A DNA stretch of 64,000 bases. It comes from Cristatella mucedo. Its lineage: Eukaryota > Bryozoa > Phylactolaemata > Cristatellidae. Under the pieces are notes generated by a model. It ran no database searches. It was not told the origin of the DNA and worked only from the letters and a program-made list of their open reading frames with translations. Of this stretch, positions 37,660 through 50,614 are shown piece after piece. The stretch's first letter is position 1; each line of letters begins with the position of its first letter. The stretch spans positions 122,001-186,000 of the forward strand of contig WPIO01000204.1 of NCBI GenBank assembly GCA_009760855.2, in the 5' to 3' direction. The translations under genes and the position numbers were made by a program.

Positions 37660-40600
37660 TGAAAAAAGGTGGCGACAGAAAATTCACGCCGTTGCTCTGC
37701 GATTGTCACAGAAGCTCGAGTGACAGGTTTGAAATTGCTACAGTGGCTTTGCATCAGGATTTAGAGACTGCTGCACAAGCTCTACATAACTTCTCTGGAT
37801 AGCTAAAATGGCTTTATACGACGGCTGTACGACTAGTACAGTCTTTTCGCATGTCAGCTTCGCTATTGTTCTGATGGCTCGGGATGCCGGTAATGTCACT
37901 ACTGTAGTAGGTAAGCATTACGATAACGTGCTTTTTATCACGAAGTCTTCCTGACTGCAGTATTCTTGCTCCAGCGCGTTGCATGACCTCTCTATTAATG
38001 AGGCAGTGGGTTTGTAGGATGCTCTGTGATAAATTCAGTAGCATTTTAAAAACCAGCTGGGGCTCCTATAGGTCCATTACTTATACACGACGGCTTCTTG
38101 ACTGGTGCAGTTAAATGACAAGATTTCATGATTGCTCTGCCGCATGTTTGGGATATCACATTTGACTGCTAAACTGGCTTTGCATGACAAGCATGTACTG
38201 CCTGGAGCAAACTCGAACGACTGCTACGTCGTGGTGCATGACGTATAGGTAATTGCTGCAGAAACTTTGGAGGATACTCTGGCATTGGCGAATGTTTTGG
38301 CACCTAGTTTCTTAATATAAAACGAGGCTCTATCGACAAATAATGCCTGCAGTTTGATCTTGGTAAATAAAGTCCTTAGAAAATGTCAGCCACACTCTGA
38401 TGATACGACTGAACGCTTGGTGTGTATGCACCGTCTTTAGTGTTATGGAAAGGTATATTAGGTTGGTAATAATGACGCCGCTCTGACGACTGATAACGCC
38501 TGCTGTTTGCTTTTGATAAATATACTCTTATAACAATGAATAATTGAAAAGAACCTTAAAGAGACAGAGTTCTCTGAGGGCGCTATATGAAACATTATTA
38601 TTTTAATAATAATTATGATACATTATCATGATTCGTTCTTTATTTAAAAGTGTAATATTAAATTCAGGATAGAGTAGGCCATTGTATTAGCTTGGAAATA
38701 TTACCCGGAGACATCTAGGGTAGCTTTTTATTATCAATTTCAGATCGCTACACTGCCTTCAAATCACATATATGTAAATATCTATGGGGCTCTATAACTG
38801 CCACAGCAGCTCGACATGAAGGCCTTGAAACTGCTGCAATTGGTCTCATGACAGCTCTGTGAATGCTACAATGAAGTTATAGAACTGCTATAGCATCTTC
38901 GCATGATGGTTTCGTTACGCTACATGTATCTTAAATTAGCAATGGCTCTGCAAACGTTTATTTTCTTGATGGTTAACGAAACTCTGTCGACAGATAGTGG
39001 CTGCCATTTGCTCATGACTAATAAACTCTTGAGCATGTGTCAGCTACAATCTGGAGATGGAAATACGACTGAAGGCTTGGTATGTATGCACCGTCTTTAG
39101 TATAATGCACACTCACCAGTAAACATCAGTGACACGCTGACGAAACGGAAATGTTATAACAGAGAAATTGAGTTCTTTGACTGCCGCTAGTGCTTGTTTG
39201 TGGTCTGCGTTATACATGTCACGTTTTTTTTATTTAATCAGAAGGCCAGGAGAAAATGCAAGGTCATATAGGCTGTTGCATTTGCTTGGAAATATGACTC
39301 AGAGACAGCTATGGTGGCTTTGCATTAGCGCTTTGAGATAGCAACACTGGTTTTAAATGAAAGGTCAGTGAAATTCTACAGGGGCTCTGTAACTGCTAGA
39401 TCAGCTTTTGCATGATATACTTACAAAGTGCTGCAATGGCTCTCCGTGGCAACTCTGCGAATGCTACAATAAGTTTGACTAGTAAAGCATATCGGAATGA
39501 CTGTTTTTGGTCTTGATATTGCTATGCTGGCTTATCATAGTGGCAATGTCACTGCTCTACGGACTTGGCATGACTACCATGTGCTTGCTACAGTAAGGCC
39601 GCATGACTGCAGTGTTACTGCTAGAGTATGTTTGGTGACAACACTGTTACTCCAGCAGTGGATTTGAAAAATGCTGTGATCGCTTCGGTTTCTTTTTAAA
39701 AGTCAGCTAGGACTACTCGACGTCCATTGTGCAAAAAAAGAATGAATCTTGTCATATCTGGAGCATTTATCTTATATCTGTACCGGCTTTAAGATGGCGC
39801 GAATGTTTATTTTCTTGATGGTTAACGGGGCTCTGACGACATATAGTGGCTGCCGTTTGCTCATGATCACTAAACTCTTGAGCAAATGTAAGCTACACTC
39901 TGACGACTGAACACTTGGTATGTATGCACCATGTTTAGTAAAATAGAAACGTAATTTGGCTTGATAACAAAAAAGATGCTCTAACTGCAAGTATTGGCTG
40001 CTGTTTTTAAAAAATAAACATACCAGCATTTATCAGTGACATTCTGACGATGGAAATGATATAACAGAAACGTTTAATTCAATGACTGTTTGTTTGAGGA
40101 TTGTGTTACATAATTTAATTTCATGTTTTGTTATTCAATCTACAGGCGAGCATGAAATGCAAGATCCACCAGCTGCTTATTAGCTTGGCAAGATGGCTCG
40201 AAGACAGCTATGCTGGCTTTTTATTACCAATTTCAGGTCGCTACACTGCCTTCAAATCACAGATCTGTAAATGTCTATGGGGCTCGGTCACTGCTGCGGA
40301 AGCTCGACACGAAGGCCTTGGAACTGCTGCAATTGGTCTCATGACAGCTCTGTAAATGGTACAATGAAGTTACACGACTGCTATAGCATCTTGGCATGAC
40401 GGTTTCGTTACTGCTCTGTTGGCTTAACAATGTGACATCGTCCCTGCTCTACAGGATTGGCATGACTACCATGTTCTTGCTACTGTAAGGTTGCATGACT
40501 GGAGTGTTACTACTAGAGCATGTGCGGTGACGTCAGTGTAACTGCGGCAGTGGATTTGCAGAATGGTCTGTGATCGCTGTGATTTCTTTTTTAAAATCAG

Positions 40601-42060
40601 CTAGCATTACTGGAGGTCAATTTCGCAAAAAAGAATGAATCTTGTTATATCTCGTAAATGTATCTTACATTTGCAAGGGCGTTAAGATTACTGCAAACGT
40701 TTATTTTCTTGACGGTTAACGAAACTCTATCGACTGATAGTGGCTGCCATTTGCTCATGACTAGTTAACTCTTGAGCATATGTCAGCTACAATCTGGAGA
40801 TGGATATACGACTGAAGGCTTGGCATGTATGCACCATCTTTAGTATTATGTAAAGGTATTTTGGCTTGGTAATAATAACGACGCTCTGACGGCAGATATT
40901 GAATGCTGTTATAAACATACTCACCAGCATACATCAGTGACACTCCGACGATGGAAATGACGTAACGGAGACGTCGAGTTCTTTGCCTGCTGGTAGTGCT
41001 CGTTTGTGGTTTGTTTTACATCATAAAATGTTATGTTTTCTTATTCAATAAAAAGGCAACGATTAAATGCAAAGTCACATAGGCTGCTGTATTAGCTTGG
41101 AAATATGACTCAGAGACAGCTGTGGTGGCTTTGCCTAAGTAATTTGAGATTGCAGCACTGCTTTTAAACGAAGCTCAGTGAATTTTTACAGAGGCTCTGT
41201 TACTACTACAGACGCTTGGGCATGATGGATTTGAAAGTGCTACAATCACTCTCTATGATTTATACGATGGGCTTGTACGACTGGTGCAGTATCTTTGCCT
41301 GGTGGTTTCGTTATAGCTCTGGTAGCTTAGCATAATTGAAACTTCACTGCTTTGCTAGTTTGACATGACTATAATGCGCTTGGTATATAGTAAGGTCGCA
41401 TTATGTAACTTTGATGTAACTTTCTTTCTGATAAATATACTCTTGAGTAAACGCCAGACACAATCTGACGATGGAATATGACTGAATACTTGGTATGCAT
41501 GTAACGGCTTTGGAATAATAAAAACCTATAATGGCTTAGTAATAACCAGGCTTTGAGGGCAGACGGGCTTGCTGTTTGCTCTCGAGTACTTTTGAACGAA
41601 CGTCAGATACATTGTGGGTGACGGAAATTACGCAACAGAAACTTTAAAATGCTTTGCTGTGAGTAGAGCTCATTTGCGGAAATTGTTGTGTGATAGGATA
41701 TTGCGTTTTGTTATTTAATTCAAATGCCAATATGCAATGCAAGATGGCCTAGGCTGCAGTATTAGCTTGGCAATATATCTTGGAGACAGTTAAGGTAGCT
41801 TTGTACTAGTACTGTGAGGTAGCTATAGTGCCTTCAAATGACTGCTCATAATTTCAACAGAACTTTGATCGGCGATTCTGTTACGAGTGTTTTAGCTTGG
41901 TATAAAGGTATTTATGACTGCTGCATTGGCTTTTTTGACGGCTTTACGATTGCGAGTCACTTGATAAGTCAGATGTCCGACTAGTACAGTCTCTTTGCAT
42001 TACAGTTTCTTTATTTCTCTGTTGGCTTTGGAAAATGGCAAGTTCACTGCTGTACTCGCT
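37660..42060 (+). repeat. Repeat R, tandem units in + orientation
   Basis: A phrase of the type gcttggtatgtatgcaccg recurs near 38420, 39077, 39913, 40819 and 41488, so units are roughly 0.66-0.9 kb. Each carries cgacagatagtggctgcc, then tcagctacactctgacgatg, ttagcttggaaatatgactc and ggtggctttgcatta. Within a unit, variants of tgactgctacaatggctttg recur every few tens of bases. No unit is coding. An L2-type tail interrupts it near 38550-38615. Confidence 0.8.
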
Positions 42061-42137
42061 TTGGATGATATCGCGTGATTTCTACAGTAACGCCGCGTGC
42101 CTGCAGTATCACTGCTACAGTGTATTGCATGACTTCT

Positions 42138-42346
<209 letters not shown>

Positions 42347-42352
42347 GGAAAA

Positions 42353-43750
42353 AGAAAGTAAGATCCCTGTACGCCGGCAGCATTCTAGAGTGTGTAGACT
42401 GGGCTTGGATGACATGGTTTCGACTAATAAAGTGTTCAGTTTTGGAGCTACGTGATATGTTCGGCGGTAGTGCTACTCAGCTCAAAGACAAGCTGCTTGG
42501 ATAAATATCAAATTTGGTGCCTCAGCTGTATAATCTAGAACAGTATCTCCGCCGTAAATTACAATGAATAAAAGTACAAACCTGACAAGGGCGATGCATG
42601 CCAACGCACACTGGCTTGACTTACCGGATAGTGGCAATCACGGATACTTTGAAAAAGGATTGGAGGCGCCCTTTAAAGGTAGTTGTTCTGCGGACTTTCA
42701 ATGTGGAGCAGCAATAAAAAGAGGGGCGGTAAAAAGCAAGGAGCGGGAGCAGCAACGGGAAGCAGTTGTGCGACAGCAGCGCGATGACCGAGGGCTTACC
42801 GATGGCTGGGGGCAGAGCTCAAGGGCTGAGAGCAGCGATAGGAATAAGAGCGAAAGGATCGGCAGTGGAGCCGGAAGCCAGAGGGGCGACAGCAGCGAGA
42901 GGACCGGGAGCAGAGAGGATAAGAGTGGGCGCAGTCGCTTTAGGAATGCCTGAAGCTGTTATTGCCAGCATTGAGCAAAGTCAGACTAGAGTAGCTACAA
43001 GTGGCCCAGCCGCCACAGTCAAAAGCTGAGCCGACCGCTGCGGAACAGCTCTTGGCCTCCGAGCCAGCTATGGGGCCAATTTGAAGAGGCCCCCTTTCGA
43101 GGGTGCTTACGGATGATACCAACCCGCCGGAAGAGACGGTTTTTGAGATGGAACCACCAAACGGAGCCTGGGAATTTGGCAAGGAGAGAAAGGCAACCCT
43201 GCGGCCAGACTTAGGTAGTATCAATTAATCACGATACGGGAGGCTGACCCCAAGATGGGCAGGTGCCGAGGCTGATCAGGAAAAGCCTGGAACTGAGCAA
43301 GTACAGCTATTATACTGAAAAGGATAGGATGGATAAGAGACGGACCGCACGGAGGGCCGGTCCTTAGCCCATAAAACAGGCGAGGCGGTCCAGCCCCTAA
43401 GCGGTTAAGTTTCGGAGGATGGCTAAGCATCCGGCCCAGGCACAAATCCGAGCATTGGCGGCATCTGTGGTGACATTCAGCTGCCACTAACCGCTGACAG
43501 CTGCCTGGCGGGATGGGACCAAAAAACGAGTTGACGATTCAAAAACAATGCACGGATGGAGCGTTAGGGTTGCTGCAACAGTGCTTGGGAAGGTAGCAAG
43601 AAACGGGGGGGGGGAGAGAAGTCTAGATCACACCATGGTGGCAGCCATTTAGAGTGTGAAGACTGGGCTTGGCCGAGATGGTTTCTGCTTACAAAGTGTT
43701 TAATTTTTGGAGCCATCATACTTTTCGCTCATTTGCACTACTTAGCCTGA
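42353..43750 (+). mobile_element. Probable decayed LTR-type element
   Basis: Direct repeats of about 130 bp at 42353-42485 and 43624-43750 share agatc, ggcagc, agagtgtgtagactgggctt, gatggtttc, aaagtgtt and tttggagc. A purine tract (aagaaacgggg.. to gagagaag, about 43598-43620) lies just before the second repeat, as a polypurine tract would. The interior is GC-rich and codes nothing I recognise; a 129-codon frame at 42564 is arginine- and glutamine-rich. It could also be a chance pair of repeats. Confidence 0.45.
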
Positions 43751-45215
43751 CCACAGGTCGTTCGGAGGGCTTTCACGTAGATGTACGGCGAGCTCATGGT
43801 AGCGCCGTGTGCATACATTCTCTGCCAATGGATATTCGTGTCTATGTGCGTTCACTAATGTATCTGCAACCTTCGTGCTTGTGTGCCTGTGAGTATATGT
43901 GTGTGCGCTGGCGAACACGACAACAAGCTGTAACCTTAGTACAACGAATAGTCGTGTACGTAAGGACATGGAGTCATTTAACGTACACTGTAGAGTTTGC
44001 GTCATTAACTAAATTGAAAACGTCATTAAACTCATATTTCTATAGGTCTTACTCGTTAGAATTTACAGCCAATTGTTACTAGCACATACGGTTCGAAGTT
44101 GCTTGAAATAGAGCAACATCAAGAGGTGGGAAATCAAAAGTACATCTAGTATCAAGTGCAATATTATTATTAGTATATCCGGGGAAATAGAACGGAAAGT
44201 TTGTGTATGAACTTGAGTAATTTTTTTGTAGTAAGCAAGCACCGCTACATCTCATAAAAAAATAAAAAAACGAAGAAAAAGAATTTACTGTACTCCATTT
44301 GTTACCTTTGACAGCAATCACGTGGGTGGTTTCGCAAAATAAGGCCGTCCGCCATGACGCTCGATTTAACCTTATTGCTGAAGAGCGGGATTGCAACCTT
44401 GGTTGTGAAACAACCGTCTCAGAGGCCACTAAAACACCTAGCTATGCAGGCAAAAGAGTCTTTGGTGCATATTAATGCACGGACCAAATCTTTAAAGAGC
44501 AGACCAATGCACTAAACAGAACATAAACTTAAAGTTATCATGTTTACAGCTTTCAATCATTTTCGGTAGTACTCTGCTTGAGTTTACCTCTTGTAATAAA
44601 AAATCTGTCAAACTGATATTTCAATTTATGTGACGCGTAGGTAAAGTCAGAAGCTTTAAAGCTGTCTGCTTCGTTACGACTCGTAGTTAGTGGCGTTTTG
44701 GATGTGGGATTCGCTGCTACTGCAGAAGTACCCAGTATCTGCGTTCAACAAGAAGACTCCAAAAGTACGCACGCATGCTTTTCGCGAGGCTGAAAAATCG
44801 GCGCACACATAGGTACATGGGTAGATTTCAAGCCAGCTCATGTTCTGTGGAATAGCCATTCTTTCCCGCAGCTGACTTGTGCGCAGCAGATTGATTTGTT
44901 TGCGGCCGAGTCAGCAGCTCTGTCGGGAAGACGTAAAGTAATGCGAGGATAGCCTGCGTGATCACTTAGTTGGGTTTACTGACCTATCCTGGTAAACCTA
45001 GCCTTGGGCTCCCTCAACCCAAGACAAGGTACCGAAGTTTGGTGATTGCCTCGAGAGAGACGCGTACCAAGGAATTACTTGAGAGTTAACACCACCCGTA
45101 GCTACGTGTGCCTTCTTGTGGACTAGAATAGTATAGTATTACTATAGGTACGCTCGTGCTTCCTGAAGGTTAGTGCATTCCCAGGCGACACCTTGCTCAG
45201 TGAGTTAATGGAGAA
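43751..45215. other. No gene; possible L2 tail trace
   Basis: tatcaagtgcaatattatta near 44148-44175 may be the last bases of an L2-type tail. Nothing else recognised. Confidence 0.5.
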
Positions 45216-45218
45216 CAA

Positions 45219-45384
45219 ACTGATTTCACAGCCTCTTTCGTCTAGCGACTAAAGTGCTCTTTCGGCTATCACCACCGCTTGCAGCAGCGATAAAGGATGG
45301 CCCGCAGCAGGAGTCGAACCCACGACCTCGGGACCGAGACCGTGAAATGCAACCGCCTTACCTAGTGTGCCATCGCGACTCACC
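45219..45384 (-). mobile_element. tRNA-derived SINE, family A
   Basis: Collinear with 13944-14115. The - strand head carries a perfect B box GGTTCGACTCC (complement of 45310-45320) and the cgacctcgg palindrome. Body aaaggatggcccgc and cggctatcaccaccg retained. Confidence 0.85.
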
Positions 45385-47269
45385 GGAATGAAAGCACTCC
45401 TACAATTGTACCACAAAATATTGCAAGTTTTGGTTCGCGTGGCAAAATGAGCATTAGTTCCACCTGAAAATAAATTGAACGTGTCTGCTTTAACATGATT
45501 CCTTGCAGCTCACTAACCAGCCACTGGCATTTCTCGACCACAGTGAGACACATGACTGAACCTTATTGCAATGCAAGTGCCGGCATACATTACTTGTGCA
45601 CTTAAGCTTTCATAATCATACCTAGCCATTTGTATAGCAACATAATAGAACACAATACCTATGGCCGCGCATTAGAAATATTTCCCTGGCGTGAGCCATG
45701 TTCAGATGTATTTCGCTAGTTCACTTTATCCGATATCTTTTATGAGATATCGTCAGCCTTCAAGGTGTGTTTTTGGCAGGCTCCAAAATTAAATTTAAGT
45801 CTTACTTAAATTTCTGGTGCCGCAATATTCTCACATGTAAAAAATAGTGTGTCCGTAGACTTTTGTATGAGTGAAATACCGTCTCAAAATGCCCAAGTTT
45901 AGTCGAGGACTTATGTTTTCTTATCATGCATTGCCCCAAAAAGCGCAAGTCTTGCAAAACAACCCGTGGTCTAATTAGCAACTTATGAAGCTGTGATCAG
46001 CCAATAAATGGATTGCATTACGTTAACCCGAACTTTTTGTTATTTTTAAGACTATAATGATATGAAGCGGCAATTTGGTCCTGCACTTAAACTTTCCTGC
46101 TTAATTGAATTTCTTGTCCATTAAATGTAATACTTGAGGCAAAGAAATAGCACGCTGTCTTCAAACACGGGGCTGAGGTTTTAGAAAAAATTCAAACATT
46201 CGTAAAACCCCGTAGGAGTCTCGCTCGCTTTCTAACAACGTGTTTCAAAAGAAGCTTTGTCTTAAAAAATTTGATTTAGCACTTGTACAGTGAATTATGT
46301 TTTTTCACTCTGGAAAACGTTGCTATACATCCCATTTCATTTATTAGCATATTTTCTCAGCCTTAATTATGATTCAGTCTTTTTGCCAGTCACTTTATTT
46401 ACTGTTTTGATGGCAGCATAGTTTTTTATTCTCCATCTTTCTTGAAATGACCGTTGGAATTTTTGAAATGTTTTAAAGTCAGCTCAATAGCTAAGTTGGT
46501 CTTTAACCTGTCCACGGTAAAGCACTAATCAGTCCACCTTTTCTTGTAGCCTAAAGGACTGATAATTCATATAAATATGCAAAGAATTTCCTGATGGTAG
46601 CCAAGATCTGTTGTGCCAAGAGAATGGCCATCCATTTTGCTTATTGACCTTTGAGTTGTTTTCACGCAAAAGATCTGCTTTATTAACCTGCTTCATAAGC
46701 TTTAATACCTAAGGCTTTAATTTTTGTTATTACTCATGACTTCGATGTTTCTCATGATGGTGCTAGCAATCGTACATTCTCTATCGCACCAGATCTTGAA
46801 ATTTTCTTGAAAAGATATAATTTAATTTTCTGTCGAAATAGCCGGGGTCAAATACGATGATCCCTCGTTCGTAGCCGCATGCACCCGTTCGCTTTTGCAT
46901 TGTGGAAATACTCAGTCACGTCAGAAAATCATTTGCTTCATTGAACTTTCAAATGACCAGAGCACACTGGAAATTTATTCCTCCTAGGGCTACCGTGCAA
47001 GAATAATTTCCTCTGCTACAAGCAAGCTCAAGCCTTAGGCTCTCAATATTAAAAGCTTACTATTCGTTTACAATGTGTTTTCATTTCATGCCTCCATCGC
47101 ATGTCAATTAGTTTTTTATTTTCCAACAATCTGATGATACTGATGCATTTTCAAAGGCTGGTACAGCTTATTTCGGTCAATATAATAATGAACCTGTGTG
47201 CCCCGTATGCTGCTCGATAGTTCTTGTGGTAATTTAAAAGTCCATGCTAATTCATTCTTTCTACTTTAG
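45385..47269. other. AT-rich stretch without genes or repeats
   Basis: The longest stretch free of the window's repeat families. I see no exon-like block before 47270. Confidence 0.55.
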
Positions 47270-47343
47270 TCCTCATGGTTGTCCTGGCTGATCGTATGCG
47301 GTTGAAAGAATCGGCTTCGGGCGGCGTCAGTTGTGGATTGCCG
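47270..47343 (+). CDS. Candidate exon of an unidentified gene
   Basis: Acceptor-like ctactttag before 47270 and donor gtaagc at 47344 bound a GC-richer 74 bp block in AT-rich DNA. One frame is open and reads LMVVLADRMRLKESASGGVS then CGLP, ending in phase 0. No family recognised. Short, so chance is a real alternative. Confidence 0.3.
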
Positions 47344-47845
47344 GTAAGCCACCAGCTAGGCCCGTCGAAGCTTTTTATTCCATCCTTTCCGACAAGATGT
47401 ACCATGCACAATCGCAGTGAAATCTACGGCTGAATTAAGGCCAGGTGTGTAGATTATGTTTCGCATGCTGTATTTAAACTAAGTATTACTTGGAGAGAAG
47501 ACGCTTCGATTGCCATCAAAAAGGCTGGTTCAGCCTATGACACCGATACACATTACTTTTACATTGTTCATGTAACATAAGCCAACTATTTACGGCAGTC
47601 TTGTTCACTACATCGTACTTTTAGTGCAGCCCTGTATACTTGTGTATGTAGATATAACAGTATGTTCTTCACCCTTGTTAGTAGTCCTTTGTAAGATTAC
47701 GTCTGTTGACATTGTCGTATTTTCACCAGCCAATCGATTTTCTCCGCTTCAGCATGCTAAACTTATAAGAAACTACAGTTTGTCCTCAGTTTGAGTTATA
47801 CAATTTGTTCTTACTTTATTATTATCTCATGAATGTCACTTTCAG

Positions 47846-48004
47846 AGAGAAAGCAGGCAACCTTCACATTTTAATTCCCGATGGAGGAGCAAGAGGTTAG
47901 ACGGGAATATTTCTTATCAGAGAGCAGCTATAGAACATACCTGCTACGACAGAGACGGGATATACCGATCTCGACATGGTCACCGACGGCCCTTAATGCC
48001 CACA
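47846..48004 (+). CDS. Candidate next exon of the same gene
   Basis: Acceptor-like gtcactttcag before 47846 and donor gtaagc at 48005. 53 codons are open in phase 0, the phase required by the block ending at 47343. It reads RESRQPSHFNSRWRSKRLDG, then NISYQRAAIEHTCYDRDGIY and RSRHGHRRPLMPT: basic, Arg/His-rich, no known domain seen. A LINE inserted from 48146 lies just downstream. Confidence 0.3.
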
Positions 48005-48145
48005 GTAAGCATAAGCAAGTACGGAGCCGGTAGTGGAGATTTAGATTAATACAGGAAGACTCGACCGTAGGCAGCCTAAAGGGGTGGGCTTAGCGGGTGA
48101 AGCCTGCCAAAGTGGTGAGCAGTGGGTCAGCTTAAGCGCGATGCA

Positions 48146-49215
48146 GGTGTAATAATAATAATAATAATAATAATAATTCACTTGATAAAGCGCCCTCAGT
48201 GACCTTAATCTCTCTCTAGGCGCTTTACATTTGCTGTAAAGTGAAATGCAATTGAATGGTTAGTAAAATCATGCTTGAAAAACAAACGAAATGAATAATA
48301 TGGTTAGGGGTGACATGCACAGGGTCAGCATGCAAATGTGGTTAGTGGCAGCATGCACAGTGTCAGCACGCATAAGCACATCAAGGACGAATCACAGGGA
48401 CCCACTAAATGCTGTCCTAAATAGGTGTTTTTAGGTTCCTTTTAAATGTGGTCAGGTCAGGGGATGTTCTGACGCAGGTCGGGAGGAAGTTCCAGGCTTT
48501 GGGAGCATATGAACTAAATGCACGGTCTCCAAAGGATTTAAGGTTTGTATGAGGTATTTCTAGACTGTTGGATTCCGAAAAGCGGGTGGTACGATTCTTG
48601 GCCTGATGGGGTAGTATATCTGACAGATAGGCTGGAGCCATAGAACGAAGGGACCTAAAAGTGAGCGACAAAACCTTGAAGTCAATCCGTTGCTTGACTG
48701 GTAGCCAGTGCAGGTCGGCGAGAAGTGGAGTAATGTGGCAACTGCAACGCTCACGACAGACAAGCCTAGCTGCAGAGTTTTGCACCAGCTGCAATCGCCT
48801 GATCGCACATGCTGGTAGGCCAGTAAGCAGTGAGTTGCAGAAGTCGAGACGGGATGTCACGAATGCATGGACCAACTTGGACGTGGTATCTTTATCTAAA
48901 CAAGCCCAAATTTTAGCAATGTTATGAAGCTGAAAATAGGCGGATTTGACTGTGGAGCTGATATGGTCGTCTAACGAGAGAGGTCGCTTTGGAATATGAC
49001 ACCTAGATTTCGAGCTGATTCAAATGGAGATATGCTGGCAGAGCCAATTTTGAGAGTCAGCCTTGTGTATCCGTGTATCCGCTCGACACACATTTTTCTG
49101 TTGGTCAAAGCTGGGCAGATTAGTTTAGACTGTTTCCCTACCCTAGCGACGCCTATCGTGTCGACTCTTATATGTTCCATAAAGAAAAATATTTAGACCT
49201 CCCCTGTGGTGCTGT
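48146..49215 (-). pseudogene. 5'-truncated L2/CR1 LINE, long RT C terminus
   Basis: From its 3' end: (ATT)n 48150-48177, hairpin, gcatgctg-rich 3' UTR, then 152 open codons (48417-48875). They read MVHAFVTSRLDFCNSLLTGL, LQLVQNSAARLVCRERCSCH, ITPLLADLHWLPVKQRIDFK and an end near SYAPKAWNFLPT. A second frame at 48971-49180 carries SARNLGVIFQSDLS. This order is the thumb and connection of CR1/L2 reverse transcriptases. Palm and endonuclease are missing. The youngest-looking LINE here. Confidence 0.92.
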
Positions 49216-49334
49216 AAGGAGCTTTGGTACAGATTTTGGCGATCATGGTATTTATGGTGATGCTGTGATCCTGACGGCTGCAAAGAGGCTAACGGAAAAC
49301 CTTACAACTGCGGTTTAGTCATGCTACCAATATA

Positions 49335-49665
49335 TTGATAATAATAAAATAATGCATTTGATATAGCGCCCTCAGATAACTATCTCTTTCTAGGCACTTT
49401 ATATTTAGTACAAAGGGCGCAAAATCGAATGGTTAATGGTATCATGCTGAATAAACGACAAGAATAACAACATTAGGGGTTACATGCACAGAGTCAGCAT
49501 GCAAGTTGGTTAGTGGCTGCTTGCAGAGTGTCAACACGCATAAGCACATAAATGATGAATCACAGGACCCACTAAATGCTGTTACAAATAGATGCATTTT
49601 TAGTTTCTCATACCCACCAGCTCGGTAATAAGAAACAGAAAAGTGCAGGTCACGGCTAGAAAAAT
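49335..49665 (-). mobile_element. L2 LINE 3' end
   Basis: Worn tail (aataataaaataatgcattt), hairpin, then the reverse complement of the 3' UTR (gttacatgcacagagtcagc) up to tgttacaaatagatgcattt. Collinear with 48146-48430. Confidence 0.8.
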
Positions 49666-49689
49666 ATTGGGCAGTGAAGATGGTTTTCA

Positions 49690-50537
49690 CAGTACCCAGT
49701 CAGCAAAGTTGTCGCACTCAAATTATGATAATTTATATAACGCATTTCACGTAAATAAATGAAGTTTCTTCAGTTCATCCTAACTTGACAGCATCTAGCG
49801 AGCACGCTGGAATTAACCACGAAGTAACAGTGAACCAACCTTATCACTATCCAGTTGCTTTGCATATGCCACAGGGCTCGAGCTCACGGCCTCAGTCATT
49901 AAATGCATTTAATATGACCGTGGTCAATAAAGGCGAGCACCAAAACCATTAAAACAAACCGCAGCAGCGCCGTAAGTGACCTTCTTCAATAAAATGTTTA
50001 GTTATGAAACCTTCGACAGTTTCTTTTTGACTTTTTAAATCGGAAACGATCGTCGTAGCTTATAAAAAATCAAAAGCATGCGACCGATGACGCTGCTTGT
50101 TGACTAGGTTTTTATAAAATCATTGAACACAACATCCCGTTCTAGACGTGTGGTAATATTTCATACGAGAAAACAAATTTTTCGTCGCTTTCTAGGTACA
50201 GAAATTGTCTTGCCTATTTAATAATATGCACCACAACCGGCCGCCTACCCACCCACCCACCCACTGCCTATCAACCAACCGCTAAACACAGTGCCTCGGC
50301 TCTCTTCGAACTAGTCGCCCTATTGCTGTTTTCCTTTAGTCAGGACTCTCGTTAGTCTTGCTTCTATTTTTCTCAAGTTTGCCGAAAAGAAGAAGTTAGC
50401 TACATCTGTTCGGTTCTTAGATTGTTGCATTAAGGATTGGGTACATTAGTGTTTCGCAAATGCTTGTAAATTAATTACATGATTACACTTGTATGGAGGC
50501 GTAGTGGTAAGATTTAAAAAGCTTGTTACCTGCAGAG

Positions 50538-50614
<77 letters not shown>

